From contig SFND01000006.1 in assembly GCA_004554245.1 (NCBI GenBank), positions 9,455 to 73,454 on the forward strand: a stretch of 64,000 bases of DNA, written 5' to 3'. The notes under the pieces were generated by a model. That model made no database searches, was not told where the DNA came from, and saw only the letters and a list, made by a program, of their open reading frames with translations. The position numbers were made by a program, and so were the translations under genes. Shown here in pieces: positions 34,738 to 43,821 of the stretch (position 1 is its first letter; the number at the start of each line of letters is the position of its first letter). Origin of the DNA: Oribacterium sp. (lineage in GTDB: Bacteria > Bacillota_A > Clostridia > Lachnospirales > Lachnospiraceae).

Positions 34738-36189
34738 ATGAAACCAGTTTCTGAAAATGAACATGAAAAACCGCATAAAGAGATGCGCGGCGTTCAGATC
34801 GTTGCGGTCGCCGCAGCGCTGATCGCCACCGTACTTCTCGGCATTGGCCTCGCCCTGCCACTCCGCCCGACGTACTCTGCCTCCGAGAAGCGCGCCCTCG
34901 CGAGCTTTCCGACCGCGACCACGGAGACCCTCCTGTCCGGTGCGTACTTCACAGACCTCGCGACCTGGTTCTCCGACACCTTTCCGTGCCGCGAGACCCT
35001 GCTCAGCCTCGGCGCGAAGCTCGAGAGCCTCTATGGCCCGCAGGGTGAGTCCTTCTACGGAAACCGGTCCACGGCCGTCGCGGATACGATTCCGGAGACC
35101 GCCGAGTCGCTCGCGCCGGTCATGACCCTCGCCGCTGCGGAGCCGGAGGGCGCCGCGGATGAGGCCAATGCTTCGGCCACGCCATCGTCACTTGCACATG
35201 ACAAGTCGGCGACGGGTGCGCTCGATCAGTATGCCGCCCTCGTCGAGACGAATGCCGACGGTACGCTGAAGGAGAAAAAGGCAGAAAAAGCGGAGGTGAA
35301 CGGCGAGCAGGCCGGCAGCATCTACGTCACGAACCACCGCGGCTACGAAATCTACTATTATAATCAGGGCGGTGCAGTGAAGTATGCGTCCATGATCAAC
35401 ACCTATCGGGCGCGCTTCCCGAAGTGTGAGGTCTACGATATCCTCGTGCCGAACAGCTTCGGCGTCGAGCTCGACCGCAGTACGCAGGCGGCGCTCGGCT
35501 CCAGCAACATGGAGGACGCGTTCAACTACATCTACAGCATGATCGATCCGGAGGTCCATAAGGTGTCCGTCTTCGAGACGCTTCTGCAGCATAAGAACGA
35601 GTACATCTACTTCCATACCGACCACCACTGGACCGGACTCGGGGCGTACTATGCCTACATGCGCTTCTGCGATGCGAAGGGCATCGAGCCGCACAGCCTC
35701 CGGGACTACCAGAAGGAGAGCTTCGATGGCTTCTACGGCACCTTCTACTTCTCGACGAACCGCTCCGAGGCGCTAAAGCAGAACCCGGATACTGTCGAGG
35801 CCTGGCTGCCGATCGCGACGAACGAGATGGAGTACATCAACCAGCTCGGCGAGCAGGGCCATGCCCAGGTCATCAACGACGTCACGAATTCGAACGCCGG
35901 CGACAAGTACAGCGCTTTCATCCATGGCGATAATCCGCTGACGGTCATCCATAATCCGCATCGAAGCGACGGCTCGGCCTGCGTCCTCATCAAGGAATCC
36001 TATGGCAATGCCTTCGCTCCGTACCTCGTGGATCACTATGAGGATGTCTATGTCGTCGACTATCGTCACTTCGAGGGCAGCATCGCGCAGCTGATCGAGG
36101 AGTACGGTGTGCAGGATATCATCTTCTTAAATAACGTGATGGCGCTCAGCGAGCGGGCATCCGGGATGATGATGGGACTGCTCGGGTGA
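34738..36189 (+). CDS. DHHW family protein (AlgJ/AlgX-like partner of MBOAT)
   Basis: 483 residues. One N-terminal membrane anchor (about 17-40, VAVAAALIATVLLGIGLAL) and an extracytoplasmic SGNH-like domain. It shows RETLLSLGAKLESLYG, then YIYFHTDHHWTGLGAYYAY with the family DHHW motif, and a late Ser block CVLIKESYGNAFAPYL matching the S-x-G-N nucleophile region. By analogy with alginate O-acetylation it takes the acyl group exported by the MBOAT protein and moves it to a surface glycan. The start has a weak RBS; an ATG at 34780 is an alternative. The gap to the MBOAT gene is 98 bp. Confidence 0.85.
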   Translation: MKPVSENEHEKPHKEMRGVQIVAVAAALIATVLLGIGLALPLRPTYSASEKRALASFPTATTETLLSGAYFTDLATWFSDTFPCRETLLSLGAKLESLYGPQGESFYGNRSTAVADTIPETAESLAPVMTLAAAEPEGAADEANASATPSSLAHDKSATGALDQYAALVETNADGTLKEKKAEKAEVNGEQAGSIYVTNHRGYEIYYYNQGGAVKYASMINTYRARFPKCEVYDILVPNSFGVELDRSTQAALGSSNMEDAFNYIYSMIDPEVHKVSVFETLLQHKNEYIYFHTDHHWTGLGAYYAYMRFCDAKGIEPHSLRDYQKESFDGFYGTFYFSTNRSEALKQNPDTVEAWLPIATNEMEYINQLGEQGHAQVINDVTNSNAGDKYSAFIHGDNPLTVIHNPHRSDGSACVLIKESYGNAFAPYLVDHYEDVYVVDYRHFEGSIAQLIEEYGVQDIIFLNNVMALSERASGMMMGLLG

Positions 36190-36300
36190 GCGCCTGGAGG
36201 GCTGGCAGCAGAAACGCAGTACCCCGAGCTCGGAAGACTCTAAAATTCCAGTCCTCCGGGCTCTCATGCCCGAGCGGTTACCGGCAGCAGAAGCAAAAAG
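36190..36300 (+). repeat. Terminator-type repeat of the AGAAGCACAGTACT family
   Basis: GGAGG and CCTCC enclose GCAGAAACGCAGTACCCC and GAGCTCGGAAGACTCTAAAA. The last 20-mer recurs exactly at 59680-59699. A second partial GGCAGCAGAAGCAAAAAGTAC follows at 36282-36302. The stem is weak and no long T-run follows. Confidence 0.7.
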
Positions 36301-36309
36301 TACAAACGC

Positions 36310-36338
36310 TTGCAAAAGCGTGTACACTCACTTATAAT
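36310..36338 (+). promoter_or_regulatory. Promoter of murA
   Basis: TTGCAA (36310-36315), a 17-bp spacer, TATAAT (36333-36338), about 70 bp upstream of the start. Confidence 0.8.
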
Positions 36339-36406
36339 TTATAAGATTTAACAGTCTGAATAATGCGGTTCTTATGCTCTGCGCATAGGAAACTTACAGG
36401 AGATAT

Positions 36407-37702
36407 ATGGAACAGTTTATCATGAAAGGTGGCACCCCTCTTCACGGCGAGGTCGTGATCGGCGGGGCGAAGAATGCCGCACTGGGCATCATCGCCGGCG
36501 CACTTTTAACAGATGAAGATGTGATTATAGAGAATCTGCCGGACGTGCGTGACATCAACGTTATGCTTGAGGCATTGAAGGAGATCGGCGCCGTCGTCGA
36601 GCGTATCGATCGTCATACCGCGAAGATCAGCGCCGTGGGCGTGACGAGCGTATCGATCGACGACGAGTACATCCGGAAGATCCGGGCATCCTACTACTTT
36701 ATCGGCGCACTGCTGGGCAAGCATCACATGGCGGATGTTCCGCTTCCGGGCGGCTGTGCGATCGGTTCCCGTCCGATCGACCAGCACATCAAGGGCTTCC
36801 GGGCCCTCGGTGCGAAGGTAGAGATCCGGAACGGCTGTGTACAGGCCGCTGCCTCCGAAGGACTTCACTCCTCCCACATCTACCTCGACGTCGTATCCGT
36901 CGGCGCGACCATCAACATCATGCTGGCTGCCGTCCTCGCAGAGGGCAGAACCATCATCGAGAACGTGGCGAAGGAGCCGCACATCGTCGATGTCGCGAAC
37001 TTCCTGAACTCGATGGGGGCCAACATCAAGGGCGCCGGTACGGATACGATCCGCATCCGTGGCGTCCGCCGCCTGCATGGCACGACCTACGCCGTCATCC
37101 CGGACCAGATCGAGGCAGGCACCTTCATGTGTGCCGCCGCGGCGACCCGTGGTGACATCCTGATCAAGAACGTCATCCCGAAGCACCTGGAGTCGATCAC
37201 CGCGAAGCTGCTCGAGATGGGCAACACGGTCTATGAGTACGATGAGGCCGTACGCGTCGTGGGCGCGCCGGTGCAGCATCCGACCGATGTGAAGACGCTC
37301 CCGTATCCGGGCTTCCCGACCGACATGCAGCCGCAGATGTCCGTGACCCTGGCCCTCGCCGATGGCACCTCGGTCGTCACCGAATCCATCTTCGAGAACC
37401 GCTTCAAGTATGTCGATGAGCTCGCGCGTATGGGCTCGAACATCAAGGTGGAGGGGAACGTCTCCGTCATCGATGGTGTGAAGCGCTTTATGGGTGCCAG
37501 TGTCAATGCACTCGACCTCCGCGCTGGTGCCGCTCTCGTCATCGCCGGCCTCGCCGCAGATGGCATCACGACGGTCCGCGACATCGTCTACATCCAGCGT
37601 GGCTATGAGCACTTCGAGCAGAAGCTGCAGGCCCTCGGCGCACAGATCGAGCTGGTGGACAGTGAGCGCGAGGCGCAGAAGTTCCGGCTGAAGATCGGCT
37701 GA
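36407..37702 (+). CDS. murA: UDP-N-acetylglucosamine 1-carboxyvinyltransferase
   Basis: 431 residues, standard length. Lys-Asn of the active site is in IGGAKNAALG (near residue 22). The PEP-binding loop Cys is in PLPGGCAIGSRPID (near 118), the site attacked by fosfomycin, so a sensitive-type enzyme is expected. C-terminal GFPTDMQPQMSVTLALADG and the RAGAALVIAGLAADG block are typical. It adds enolpyruvate to UDP-GlcNAc, the first committed step of peptidoglycan synthesis. The start has AGGAGAT 8 nt upstream. Own promoter and terminator. Confidence 0.97.
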   Translation: MEQFIMKGGTPLHGEVVIGGAKNAALGIIAGALLTDEDVIIENLPDVRDINVMLEALKEIGAVVERIDRHTAKISAVGVTSVSIDDEYIRKIRASYYFIGALLGKHHMADVPLPGGCAIGSRPIDQHIKGFRALGAKVEIRNGCVQAAASEGLHSSHIYLDVVSVGATINIMLAAVLAEGRTIIENVAKEPHIVDVANFLNSMGANIKGAGTDTIRIRGVRRLHGTTYAVIPDQIEAGTFMCAAAATRGDILIKNVIPKHLESITAKLLEMGNTVYEYDEAVRVVGAPVQHPTDVKTLPYPGFPTDMQPQMSVTLALADGTSVVTESIFENRFKYVDELARMGSNIKVEGNVSVIDGVKRFMGASVNALDLRAGAALVIAGLAADGITTVRDIVYIQRGYEHFEQKLQALGAQIELVDSEREAQKFRLKIG

Positions 37703-37801
37703 CGTAGAAAGAGACAAATCATATAGCTTGTGTAGAATAGAAACTGTTTTCAACAGGGTCTGAAAGAACATCGCCGTGCAGGCGGCACAGCTTGGGATAC
37801 G

Positions 37802-37840
37802 AAAAGACAGTGTTGAGTCCATGATTCGATACTGTCTTTT
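37802..37840 (+). terminator. Terminator after murA
   Basis: AAAAGACAGT and ACTGTCTTTT form a perfect 10-bp stem with a 19-nt loop; the T-run is short (TTTT then GTGAATTT). Confidence 0.7.
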
Positions 37841-37865
37841 GTGAATTTATGAAGGAGAAATGATT

Positions 37866-39146
37866 ATGGATCTAAGAGCCATCGCTTTTATTTTGTTCAT
37901 TTTAATGTATGTGATTATGATTGCGAAGCCGAACTGGAAGATCTACGCGATCTGGGGCGTCGCCATCGTCTTTATGCTGGTCGGGATCCTCCGGCCGAAT
38001 CCGCTGTACATCCTGTCGGTCATCAACTGGAACGTCCTTATGATGATCGGCGGCACGATGCTCGTCGTCTGGTTCTTCATCGAATCGAAGATGCCGAATC
38101 TGCTGGCGGATATCATCCTCGATAAGTGTGCAAATGTCATGTGGGTCATCATCCTGATGTCGCTGTTTGCCGGTGCGGTGTCGGCGTTTATCGATAATGT
38201 CGCTACCGTCCTCATGATCGCACCGGTGGCACTTGCGGTATGTAAGAAGCTCGATATCTCGCCGGTATCGATGATTCTGTCCATCGCCGTGTCCTCGAAT
38301 CTGCAGGGTGCGGCGACGCTCGTCGGCGATACGACCTCCATCATGCTCGGTGACTATGCGAACATGAACTTCATGGAGTTCTTCTTCATGCATGGGCGTC
38401 CGGGTATTTTCTGGTCCGTCGAGTTCGGTGCACTGATGACGGTACCGGTGATGATTTTTCTCTTCCATAAGTATCGACAGCCGGTGGAGGCCAGCGAGAA
38501 GACCGTGGTGACGGATTACTTCCCGACGATCGCCCTGTGTGGTATCGTCGTTGCGCTCATCGTCGCGTCCTTCATCCCGAATACACCGGATATGATCAAC
38601 GGTATCATCTGTATGACGATCGCGGCGATCTGTATGATCTGTGACTATGCGCGGCATCGGAGTCACCTCAACCTCAAGCATGCGATCGCTTCGGTGGATG
38701 CGGATACGCTGCTGATCCTCGCGGGGCTGTTTATCGTGATCCGTGGCATCACGGATGTCGGGATCATCGATGCGGCCGCAGACCTGATCGTACGTGCAGG
38801 TGGCAGCAACATCTTCATGCTTTATACGATCATCGTGTGGGGCTCGGTGCTGTTCTCTGCGTTTATCGATAACATCCCGTATGTGGCGACTATGCTGCCG
38901 ATCATCACGGGCATCTGTCAGCTGCTCGGGATCGAGCCGTATCTTCTGTACTTCGGGCTGCTGACCGGTGCGACGCTCGGCGGCAACATCACGCCGATCG
39001 GTGCGAGTGCGAACATCACGGCGGTCGGTATGCTGAAGGCTGGTGGCTATGAGGTATCGTTCGGCGATTTCATGAAGATCGGATTGCCGTTTACGCTGGC
39101 GGCGGTGCTCACCGGGTATGCGTTTATCTGGGTGTTCTGGGCGTGA
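37866..39146 (+). CDS. SLC13/ArsB-NhaD type ion permease
   Basis: 426 residues from ATG 37866 (AAGGAG 8 nt upstream; ATG 37860 sits too close to it). About eleven helices in two inverted-repeat halves: AFIDNVATVLMIAPVA in the first half is echoed by AFIDNIPYVATMLPII in the second, and GDTTSIMLGDY by GASANITAVGML. This is the ion-transporter superfamily fold. Candidates are NhaD-like sodium/proton antiport, arsenite export or anion uptake. The neighbours do not decide, and no arsenic genes are nearby. Confidence 0.82.
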   Translation: MDLRAIAFILFILMYVIMIAKPNWKIYAIWGVAIVFMLVGILRPNPLYILSVINWNVLMMIGGTMLVVWFFIESKMPNLLADIILDKCANVMWVIILMSLFAGAVSAFIDNVATVLMIAPVALAVCKKLDISPVSMILSIAVSSNLQGAATLVGDTTSIMLGDYANMNFMEFFFMHGRPGIFWSVEFGALMTVPVMIFLFHKYRQPVEASEKTVVTDYFPTIALCGIVVALIVASFIPNTPDMINGIICMTIAAICMICDYARHRSHLNLKHAIASVDADTLLILAGLFIVIRGITDVGIIDAAADLIVRAGGSNIFMLYTIIVWGSVLFSAFIDNIPYVATMLPIITGICQLLGIEPYLLYFGLLTGATLGGNITPIGASANITAVGMLKAGGYEVSFGDFMKIGLPFTLAAVLTGYAFIWVFWA

Positions 39147-39158
39147 CCGGATGAAGAT

Positions 39159-39210
39159 GGAGACGGAGACAGGGCTGTCCGAAGGGCAGCCCTGTCTCCG
39201 TCTCCTATTT
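39159..39210 (+). terminator. Terminator after the permease gene
   Basis: A perfect 19-bp stem (39159-39177 with 39187-39205), loop TCCGAAGGG, followed by TATTTG; the T-run is weak but the stem is very stable. Confidence 0.8.
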
Positions 39211-39241
39211 GTATGTGGTGAAAAATAATCTGAATTAGTGA

Positions 39242-39270
39242 TTGACAATTAATTAACAGGCATGTATACT
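39242..39270 (+). promoter_or_regulatory. adhE promoter overlapping a Rex-type operator
   Basis: TTGACA (39242-39247), a 17-bp spacer and TATACT (39265-39270) form a near-consensus promoter. The -35 lies inside TTGACAA-TTAA-TTAACAG (39242-39259), which fits the clostridial Rex consensus TTGTTAA-N4-TTAACAA with three differences. Rex is the NADH-sensing repressor of fermentation genes, so binding here would block RNA polymerase when NAD+ is high. Rex itself is not in the window. Confidence 0.75.
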
Positions 39271-39283
39271 ACTTGTAGTTTGA

Positions 39284-39315
39284 TTGATAAATAATTAACG
39301 ATAATTAATTATCAA
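39284..39315. promoter_or_regulatory. Two further overlapping Rex-like sites
   Basis: TTGATAA-ATAA-TTAACGA (39284-39301) and ACGATAA-TTAA-TTATCAA (39298-39315) both resemble the Rex consensus and lie just downstream of the -10, in the leader of adhE. Confidence 0.6.
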
Positions 39316-39367
39316 TCGACGTGAGATAATTTGATCTATAGTTGTTGCCACAAAAAGGAGATCACAC

Positions 39368-42037
39368 ATGAGTAAGGAATTAAAGAATCCGGAGATCGTT
39401 AAGGACATGGATTCTCTGCAGGCGAAGATCGCGGTTGTCAGAGAAGCACAGGAGAAGTACGCAAACTTCACACAGGAGCAGGTAGATAAGATTTTCAACG
39501 CCGCTGCAACGGCTGCAAACCAGATGCGTATTCCGCTTGCACAAATGGCAGTAGAGGAGACCGGTATGGGTCTCGTCGAGGATAAGGTCATCAAGAACAA
39601 CTACGCCGCTGAGTATATCTACAACAAGTATAAGAATACGAAGACCTGTGGTGTCATCGATGAGGATCCGGCTTTCGGAACCAAGACGATCGCAGAGCCG
39701 CTGGGCCTCGTGGCTGCAGTTATCCCGACGACGAACCCGACATCGACCGCTATTTTCAAGACGCTGATCTGCTTAAAGACCAGAAATGGTATCATCATCA
39801 GCCCGCACCCAAGAGCGAAGAAGTGCACCACTTATGCTGCAAAGGTCGTTCTCGATGCTGCTGTCAAGGCAGGTGCTCCGGAGAACATCATTGGCTGGAT
39901 CGATGAGCCGTCTCTTGAGATGACGGATGAGATCATGCATGACGCAGACTGCATCCTTGCAACCGGTGGTCCTGGTATGGTAAACGCAGCGTATAGCTCT
40001 GGTACACCGGCACTCGGCGTAGGTGCAGGTAATGATCCTTGCATCATCGATTCGACTGCAGATATCCAGATGGCCGTTTCTTCCATCCTTCATTCGAAGA
40101 CCTTCGACTATGGTATGATCTGTGCTTCTGAGCAGACCTGCACCGTCGTAGCAGATGTGTATGATAAGGTAAAGAAGGAGTTTGAGTACAGAGGTGCGTA
40201 CTTCCTGAGTAAGGAGGAGAAGGAGAAGGTTGGTAAGGTTATCATCATCAACGGCTCCATGAACGCAAAGATCGTCGGCCAGCCGGCATGGAAGATCGCC
40301 GAGATGTGCGGCATCGAGATTCCGCACTCGAAGAAGGTCCTCATCGCAGAGGTGACCGATAACTCGAAGGCAGAGCCGTTCGCACATGAGAAGCTCGCGC
40401 CGGTACTTGGTATGTATAAGGCGAAGGATTTTGACTCTGCACTTGTAAGCTGTGAGAAGCTTCTGATGGAGGGCGGTCCTGGACATACTGCTTCCCTCTT
40501 CATCGATCCACGTGAGACCGAGAAGATCGCAAAGCACGCACATGTGATGCATGCCTGCCGTATCCTCCTGAACCAGCCGTCTGCCCTGGGTGGTCTCGGT
40601 GATCTTTACAACTTCAAGCTCACTCCGTCTCTGACACTGGGCTGCGGCTCCTACGGTGGAAACTCTGTTTCTGAGAACGTCGGTGTCAAGCACCTGCTGA
40701 ACTATAAGACTGTGACAGAGAGGAGAGAAAACATGCTCTGGTTCCGTACCCCATCTAAGGTTTACTTCAAGAAGGGCTGCATGCCAGTTGCCCTCGCTGA
40801 GTTAAAGGAAGTTTATGATAAGAAGAAGGTGTTCCTCGTAACCGACTCCTTCCTCGATTCTGCAGGATACATCAAGCCGATCACCGACAAGCTCCATGAG
40901 CTCGGCATCGACTACCGCGTATTCTCACACGTACAGCCGGATCCTACCCTGGCCAATGCTGAGGAAGGCGCTGAGCAGATGCGTCGTTATCAGCCGGATT
41001 GCATCATCGCCTTCGGTGGTGGTTCTGCGATGGATGCCGGTAAGATCATGTGGGTTCTCTATGAGCACCCGGATGTAACCTTCGCCGATATGTCGATGCG
41101 TTACATCGATATCCGTAAGAAGGTTTACCAGTTCCCGAAGATGGGTGAGAAGGCACTCTTCGTAGCCATCCCGACCTCTTCTGGTACCGGTTCTGAGGTG
41201 ACTCCGTTCGCGGTTATCACCGACCAGACCACGGGCACCAAGTACCCGATCACGGACTACGAGCTGCTTCCGAACATGTCGATCATCGATACCGACAACA
41301 TGATGACACAGCCACGCGGCCTCACCGCTGCATCCGGACTCGATGTTCTCGTACACGCACTCGAGGCATACGCTTCCATGATGGCTACACCGTATACGGA
41401 TGGTCTCGCTCTTCAGGCGATGAAGCGCGTCTTCGAGTACCTGCCGACTGCTTTTAACGAGCCGACCAATGTCAAGGCCAGAGATGAGATGGCACACGCA
41501 TCCTGCATGGCAGGTATGGCCTTCGCCAATGCCTTCCTCGGTGTCTGCCACTCCATGGCACACAAGCTCGGTGCTTACCACCACATCCCGCACGGCATCG
41601 CAAACGCACTCCTCCTCACCGAGGTTATCCGTTACAATGCGGCGGAGCAGCCACCAAAGATGGGTACCTTCCCTCAGTATGAGTATCCGCACACACTCCA
41701 CAGATATGCAGAGTGCGCACGTTTCTGCGGTGTCGTTGAGAAGGATGATGCGAAGGCTGTTCAGAAGTTCTGCGATAAGATCGTAGAGCTGAAGCGCACC
41801 GTCGGCATCAAGGAGCGCATCCAGGATTACAACGTAACGGAGGAGGATTTCCTGAAGACCCTCGACGAGATGAGCACCAACGCATTCGATGATCAGTGCA
41901 CCGGTGCAAACCCGAGATACCCGCTGATCTCCGACATCAAGGAGATGTACAAGCTTGCATTCTACGGCAAGGCTTACCAGAAGAACGACGCAACACCAGT
42001 CGAGGTTCTTCCTTGCATGGATGAGTACACCGCTTAA
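39368..42037 (+). CDS. adhE: Bifunctional acetaldehyde-CoA/alcohol dehydrogenase
   Basis: 889 residues. The N-terminal aldehyde dehydrogenase half has AVIPTTNPTSTAIFK and the catalytic Cys in YGMICASEQTC. A linker near residue 450 leads to the C-terminal iron-dependent alcohol dehydrogenase half, with GGGSAMDAGKIMWV (NAD binding), SGTGSEVTPFAV, LDVLVHALEAY and the iron ligands in GVCHSMAHKLG and YHHIPHG. It reduces acetyl-CoA to ethanol and reoxidises two NADH, forming spirosomes. RBS AAGGAG is 8 nt upstream. The codon choice (many GTT, GCA, AGA) fits a highly expressed gene. Regulation by Rex is likely from the promoter. Confidence 0.97.
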   Translation: MSKELKNPEIVKDMDSLQAKIAVVREAQEKYANFTQEQVDKIFNAAATAANQMRIPLAQMAVEETGMGLVEDKVIKNNYAAEYIYNKYKNTKTCGVIDEDPAFGTKTIAEPLGLVAAVIPTTNPTSTAIFKTLICLKTRNGIIISPHPRAKKCTTYAAKVVLDAAVKAGAPENIIGWIDEPSLEMTDEIMHDADCILATGGPGMVNAAYSSGTPALGVGAGNDPCIIDSTADIQMAVSSILHSKTFDYGMICASEQTCTVVADVYDKVKKEFEYRGAYFLSKEEKEKVGKVIIINGSMNAKIVGQPAWKIAEMCGIEIPHSKKVLIAEVTDNSKAEPFAHEKLAPVLGMYKAKDFDSALVSCEKLLMEGGPGHTASLFIDPRETEKIAKHAHVMHACRILLNQPSALGGLGDLYNFKLTPSLTLGCGSYGGNSVSENVGVKHLLNYKTVTERRENMLWFRTPSKVYFKKGCMPVALAELKEVYDKKKVFLVTDSFLDSAGYIKPITDKLHELGIDYRVFSHVQPDPTLANAEEGAEQMRRYQPDCIIAFGGGSAMDAGKIMWVLYEHPDVTFADMSMRYIDIRKKVYQFPKMGEKALFVAIPTSSGTGSEVTPFAVITDQTTGTKYPITDYELLPNMSIIDTDNMMTQPRGLTAASGLDVLVHALEAYASMMATPYTDGLALQAMKRVFEYLPTAFNEPTNVKARDEMAHASCMAGMAFANAFLGVCHSMAHKLGAYHHIPHGIANALLLTEVIRYNAAEQPPKMGTFPQYEYPHTLHRYAECARFCGVVEKDDAKAVQKFCDKIVELKRTVGIKERIQDYNVTEEDFLKTLDEMSTNAFDDQCTGANPRYPLISDIKEMYKLAFYGKAYQKNDATPVEVLPCMDEYTA

Positions 42038-42075
42038 TCAAATCGTTTGAACCTTGTGGCAACAAGTTCATAAAT

Positions 42076-42109
42076 AAAAGCCGTCCGGATGTTTCCGGGC
42101 GGCTTTTTA
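42076..42109 (+). terminator. Terminator of adhE
   Basis: AAAAGCCGTCCGGA and TCCGGGCGGCTTTT, a 14-bp stem with one wobble, loop TGTT, T5. Confidence 0.93.
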
Positions 42110-42118
42110 TTGCGGTGT

Positions 42119-42210
42119 CTTAAGAATTTCGTAATGGGGTCAGACCCCATAAATTTCAGTTTAGATTCTGTTTAGAAAAAATTAATGGGGTCAGACCACA
42201 TAAACTTAAG
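42119..42210. repeat. Pair of GGGGTCAGACCCC palindromic elements
   Basis: The element at 42119-42156 starts CTTAAGAATTTCGTAATG; the one at 42171-42210 starts TTTAGAAAAAATTAATGG and ends CTTAAG. The same two element types occur in the opposite order at 28805-28890. The second copy has one changed base in the core (GACCAC), so its palindrome is damaged. The rest of the gap to 42344 holds only short inverted repeats (GTTCGAGCCGGCAGAAGG region). Confidence 0.88.
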
Positions 42211-42344
42211 AGGCGCAATAAACTGGTGCTTGGCGGTGAGCCATGATATGATAAATGTGTTGATTCATCGGCACTTCGACAGAGTTTTTTCTGTTCGAGC
42301 CGGCAGAAGGTGATTTCTGTTCGGACAGGCAGAGGGTGGCGTTT

Positions 42345-43775
42345 ATGAAGAAGAGAAGGATGGCGGCGCTGGCGGTCGCCGTCATCGTGGTCGCGCTGAT
42401 GCTGGAGGCCGGCATTTTAAAATATGTAAATGATAAGATGACATACAGGATCTCTGAGGTGATGCTGGATCGTGTGTTTACGGTGCTCGAAAAGAATGAG
42501 CAGAGTGAAGCGGATATGATCGAATCGCTGAAGTCGGACTATATCGTCCGGGCGCGTGCGGTGTCCTATATCCTGGATGCGAAGCCGGAGGCGGAGCTTG
42601 ATGTCGATGAGCTCCAGCGGATTGCAAAGCTGATTTCGGTGGACGAGATCCACCTTCTGGATCAGACGGGCATGATCTACAGCGGCACGCTCCCGAAGTA
42701 CTTCGGCTATAATTTCGATACCGGCGAGCAGATGGCGTATTTTAAGCCGATGCTGACAGATAAACAGCTGTCGATGTGCCAGGATGTGACGCCGAATACC
42801 GCCGAAGGCAAGGAGATGATGTATGCTATCGTCTGGGATGAAAGTGCTTCGAAGATGATTCAGGTGGGCATCACGCCGAAGCATCTGCTGCAGGAGCTGA
42901 AGCAGAACCAGGTTCCCGCTGTGGTGGCCGATATGCCGCTCTATAAAGGCATGGAGCTCTATGTCGCAGATCCGGAGACGAAGCAGATCGAGGGGGCCAC
43001 GGACAGTACGCAGCTCGGCCGGCGTCTCGAGGAACTCGGCATCGATGCAGAGGCCGTCAGCATTGGCCATACCATACGAATGGATGCCGTCGTAAAGGGA
43101 GAGGACTGTCGATGCATGCTGCAGAAGGACGCGAAGTACCTCGTGGTGATCACGGAGGAGAAGGCAGTGTACCTCGAAAGCAGCTTCGTCGCGATGTTTA
43201 TCGTCGGAGTGTACCTGATACTCGCGTCGTGTGGCATGATCTATATGCTCGCGGAGGTGATGAAGGAGAAGTACGAAAAGGAGAAGCTGCTCTATACCTC
43301 GATGACGGACGAGCTTACGCGCTGCGGGAATCGGCACGCGTACGAGACGGATATCGCGAAGCTCGATCTGCAGGCGGCCTGGGCCTATCTGTCGATGGAT
43401 GTGAACGGACTTAAGCAGGTCAATGATACGCGCGGGCACGCGGCTGGCGATGAGCTGATCTGTGCGGCGGCCGAAACGATGAAGCACAGCTTCGCGGATA
43501 TCGGCAGGGTGTACCGCATCGGCGGCGATGAGTTCGTTGTGATCGTCACCGGGGAGCTGGAGGCGCTGGACGCGCGGCTTCAGGACTTCGACGTGGATGT
43601 CGCGCACTGGCAGGGAGAGCTCGTGGACAGCATGAGCATCGCCTGGGGATATGTGCTGAGCACCGAGCACCCGTGGGAAAGCGTCCATGAGATCTCGAAG
43701 GCAGCCGATATACGTATGTACGAACGGAAGGCGTACTTCTACCGTGAAAGCGGCGTGGACCGTCGGAAATCATAG
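42345..43775 (+). CDS. Membrane diguanylate cyclase with extracytoplasmic sensor
   Basis: 476 residues from ATG 42345 (AGAGGG upstream). Helix 1 at about 7-26, an extracytoplasmic Cache/PAS-like sensor (about 30-280, with DEIHLLDQTGMIYSGT), helix 2 at about 285-310, then a GGDEF domain. It has DELTRCGNRHAYE, YLSMDVNGLKQVNDTRGHAAGDEL and an intact RIGGDEF at 393-397, so it should make c-di-GMP. No RxxD inhibitory site is evident. There is no EAL or HD-GYP gene in the window. A signal sensed outside the cell is unknown. Confidence 0.9.
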   Translation: MKKRRMAALAVAVIVVALMLEAGILKYVNDKMTYRISEVMLDRVFTVLEKNEQSEADMIESLKSDYIVRARAVSYILDAKPEAELDVDELQRIAKLISVDEIHLLDQTGMIYSGTLPKYFGYNFDTGEQMAYFKPMLTDKQLSMCQDVTPNTAEGKEMMYAIVWDESASKMIQVGITPKHLLQELKQNQVPAVVADMPLYKGMELYVADPETKQIEGATDSTQLGRRLEELGIDAEAVSIGHTIRMDAVVKGEDCRCMLQKDAKYLVVITEEKAVYLESSFVAMFIVGVYLILASCGMIYMLAEVMKEKYEKEKLLYTSMTDELTRCGNRHAYETDIAKLDLQAAWAYLSMDVNGLKQVNDTRGHAAGDELICAAAETMKHSFADIGRVYRIGGDEFVVIVTGELEALDARLQDFDVDVAHWQGELVDSMSIAWGYVLSTEHPWESVHEISKAADIRMYERKAYFYRESGVDRRKS

Positions 43776-43781
43776 GATGAA

Positions 43782-43821
43782 AAGGCCGTCGTGGCGGGGA
43801 GAGCCCCATCACGACGGCCTT
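43782..43821 (+). terminator. Terminator after the diguanylate cyclase gene
   Basis: AAGGCCGTCGTG and CACGACGGCCTT form a perfect 12-bp stem with an inner GGGG/CCCC pairing; AAGAATTTT follows. Confidence 0.8.
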
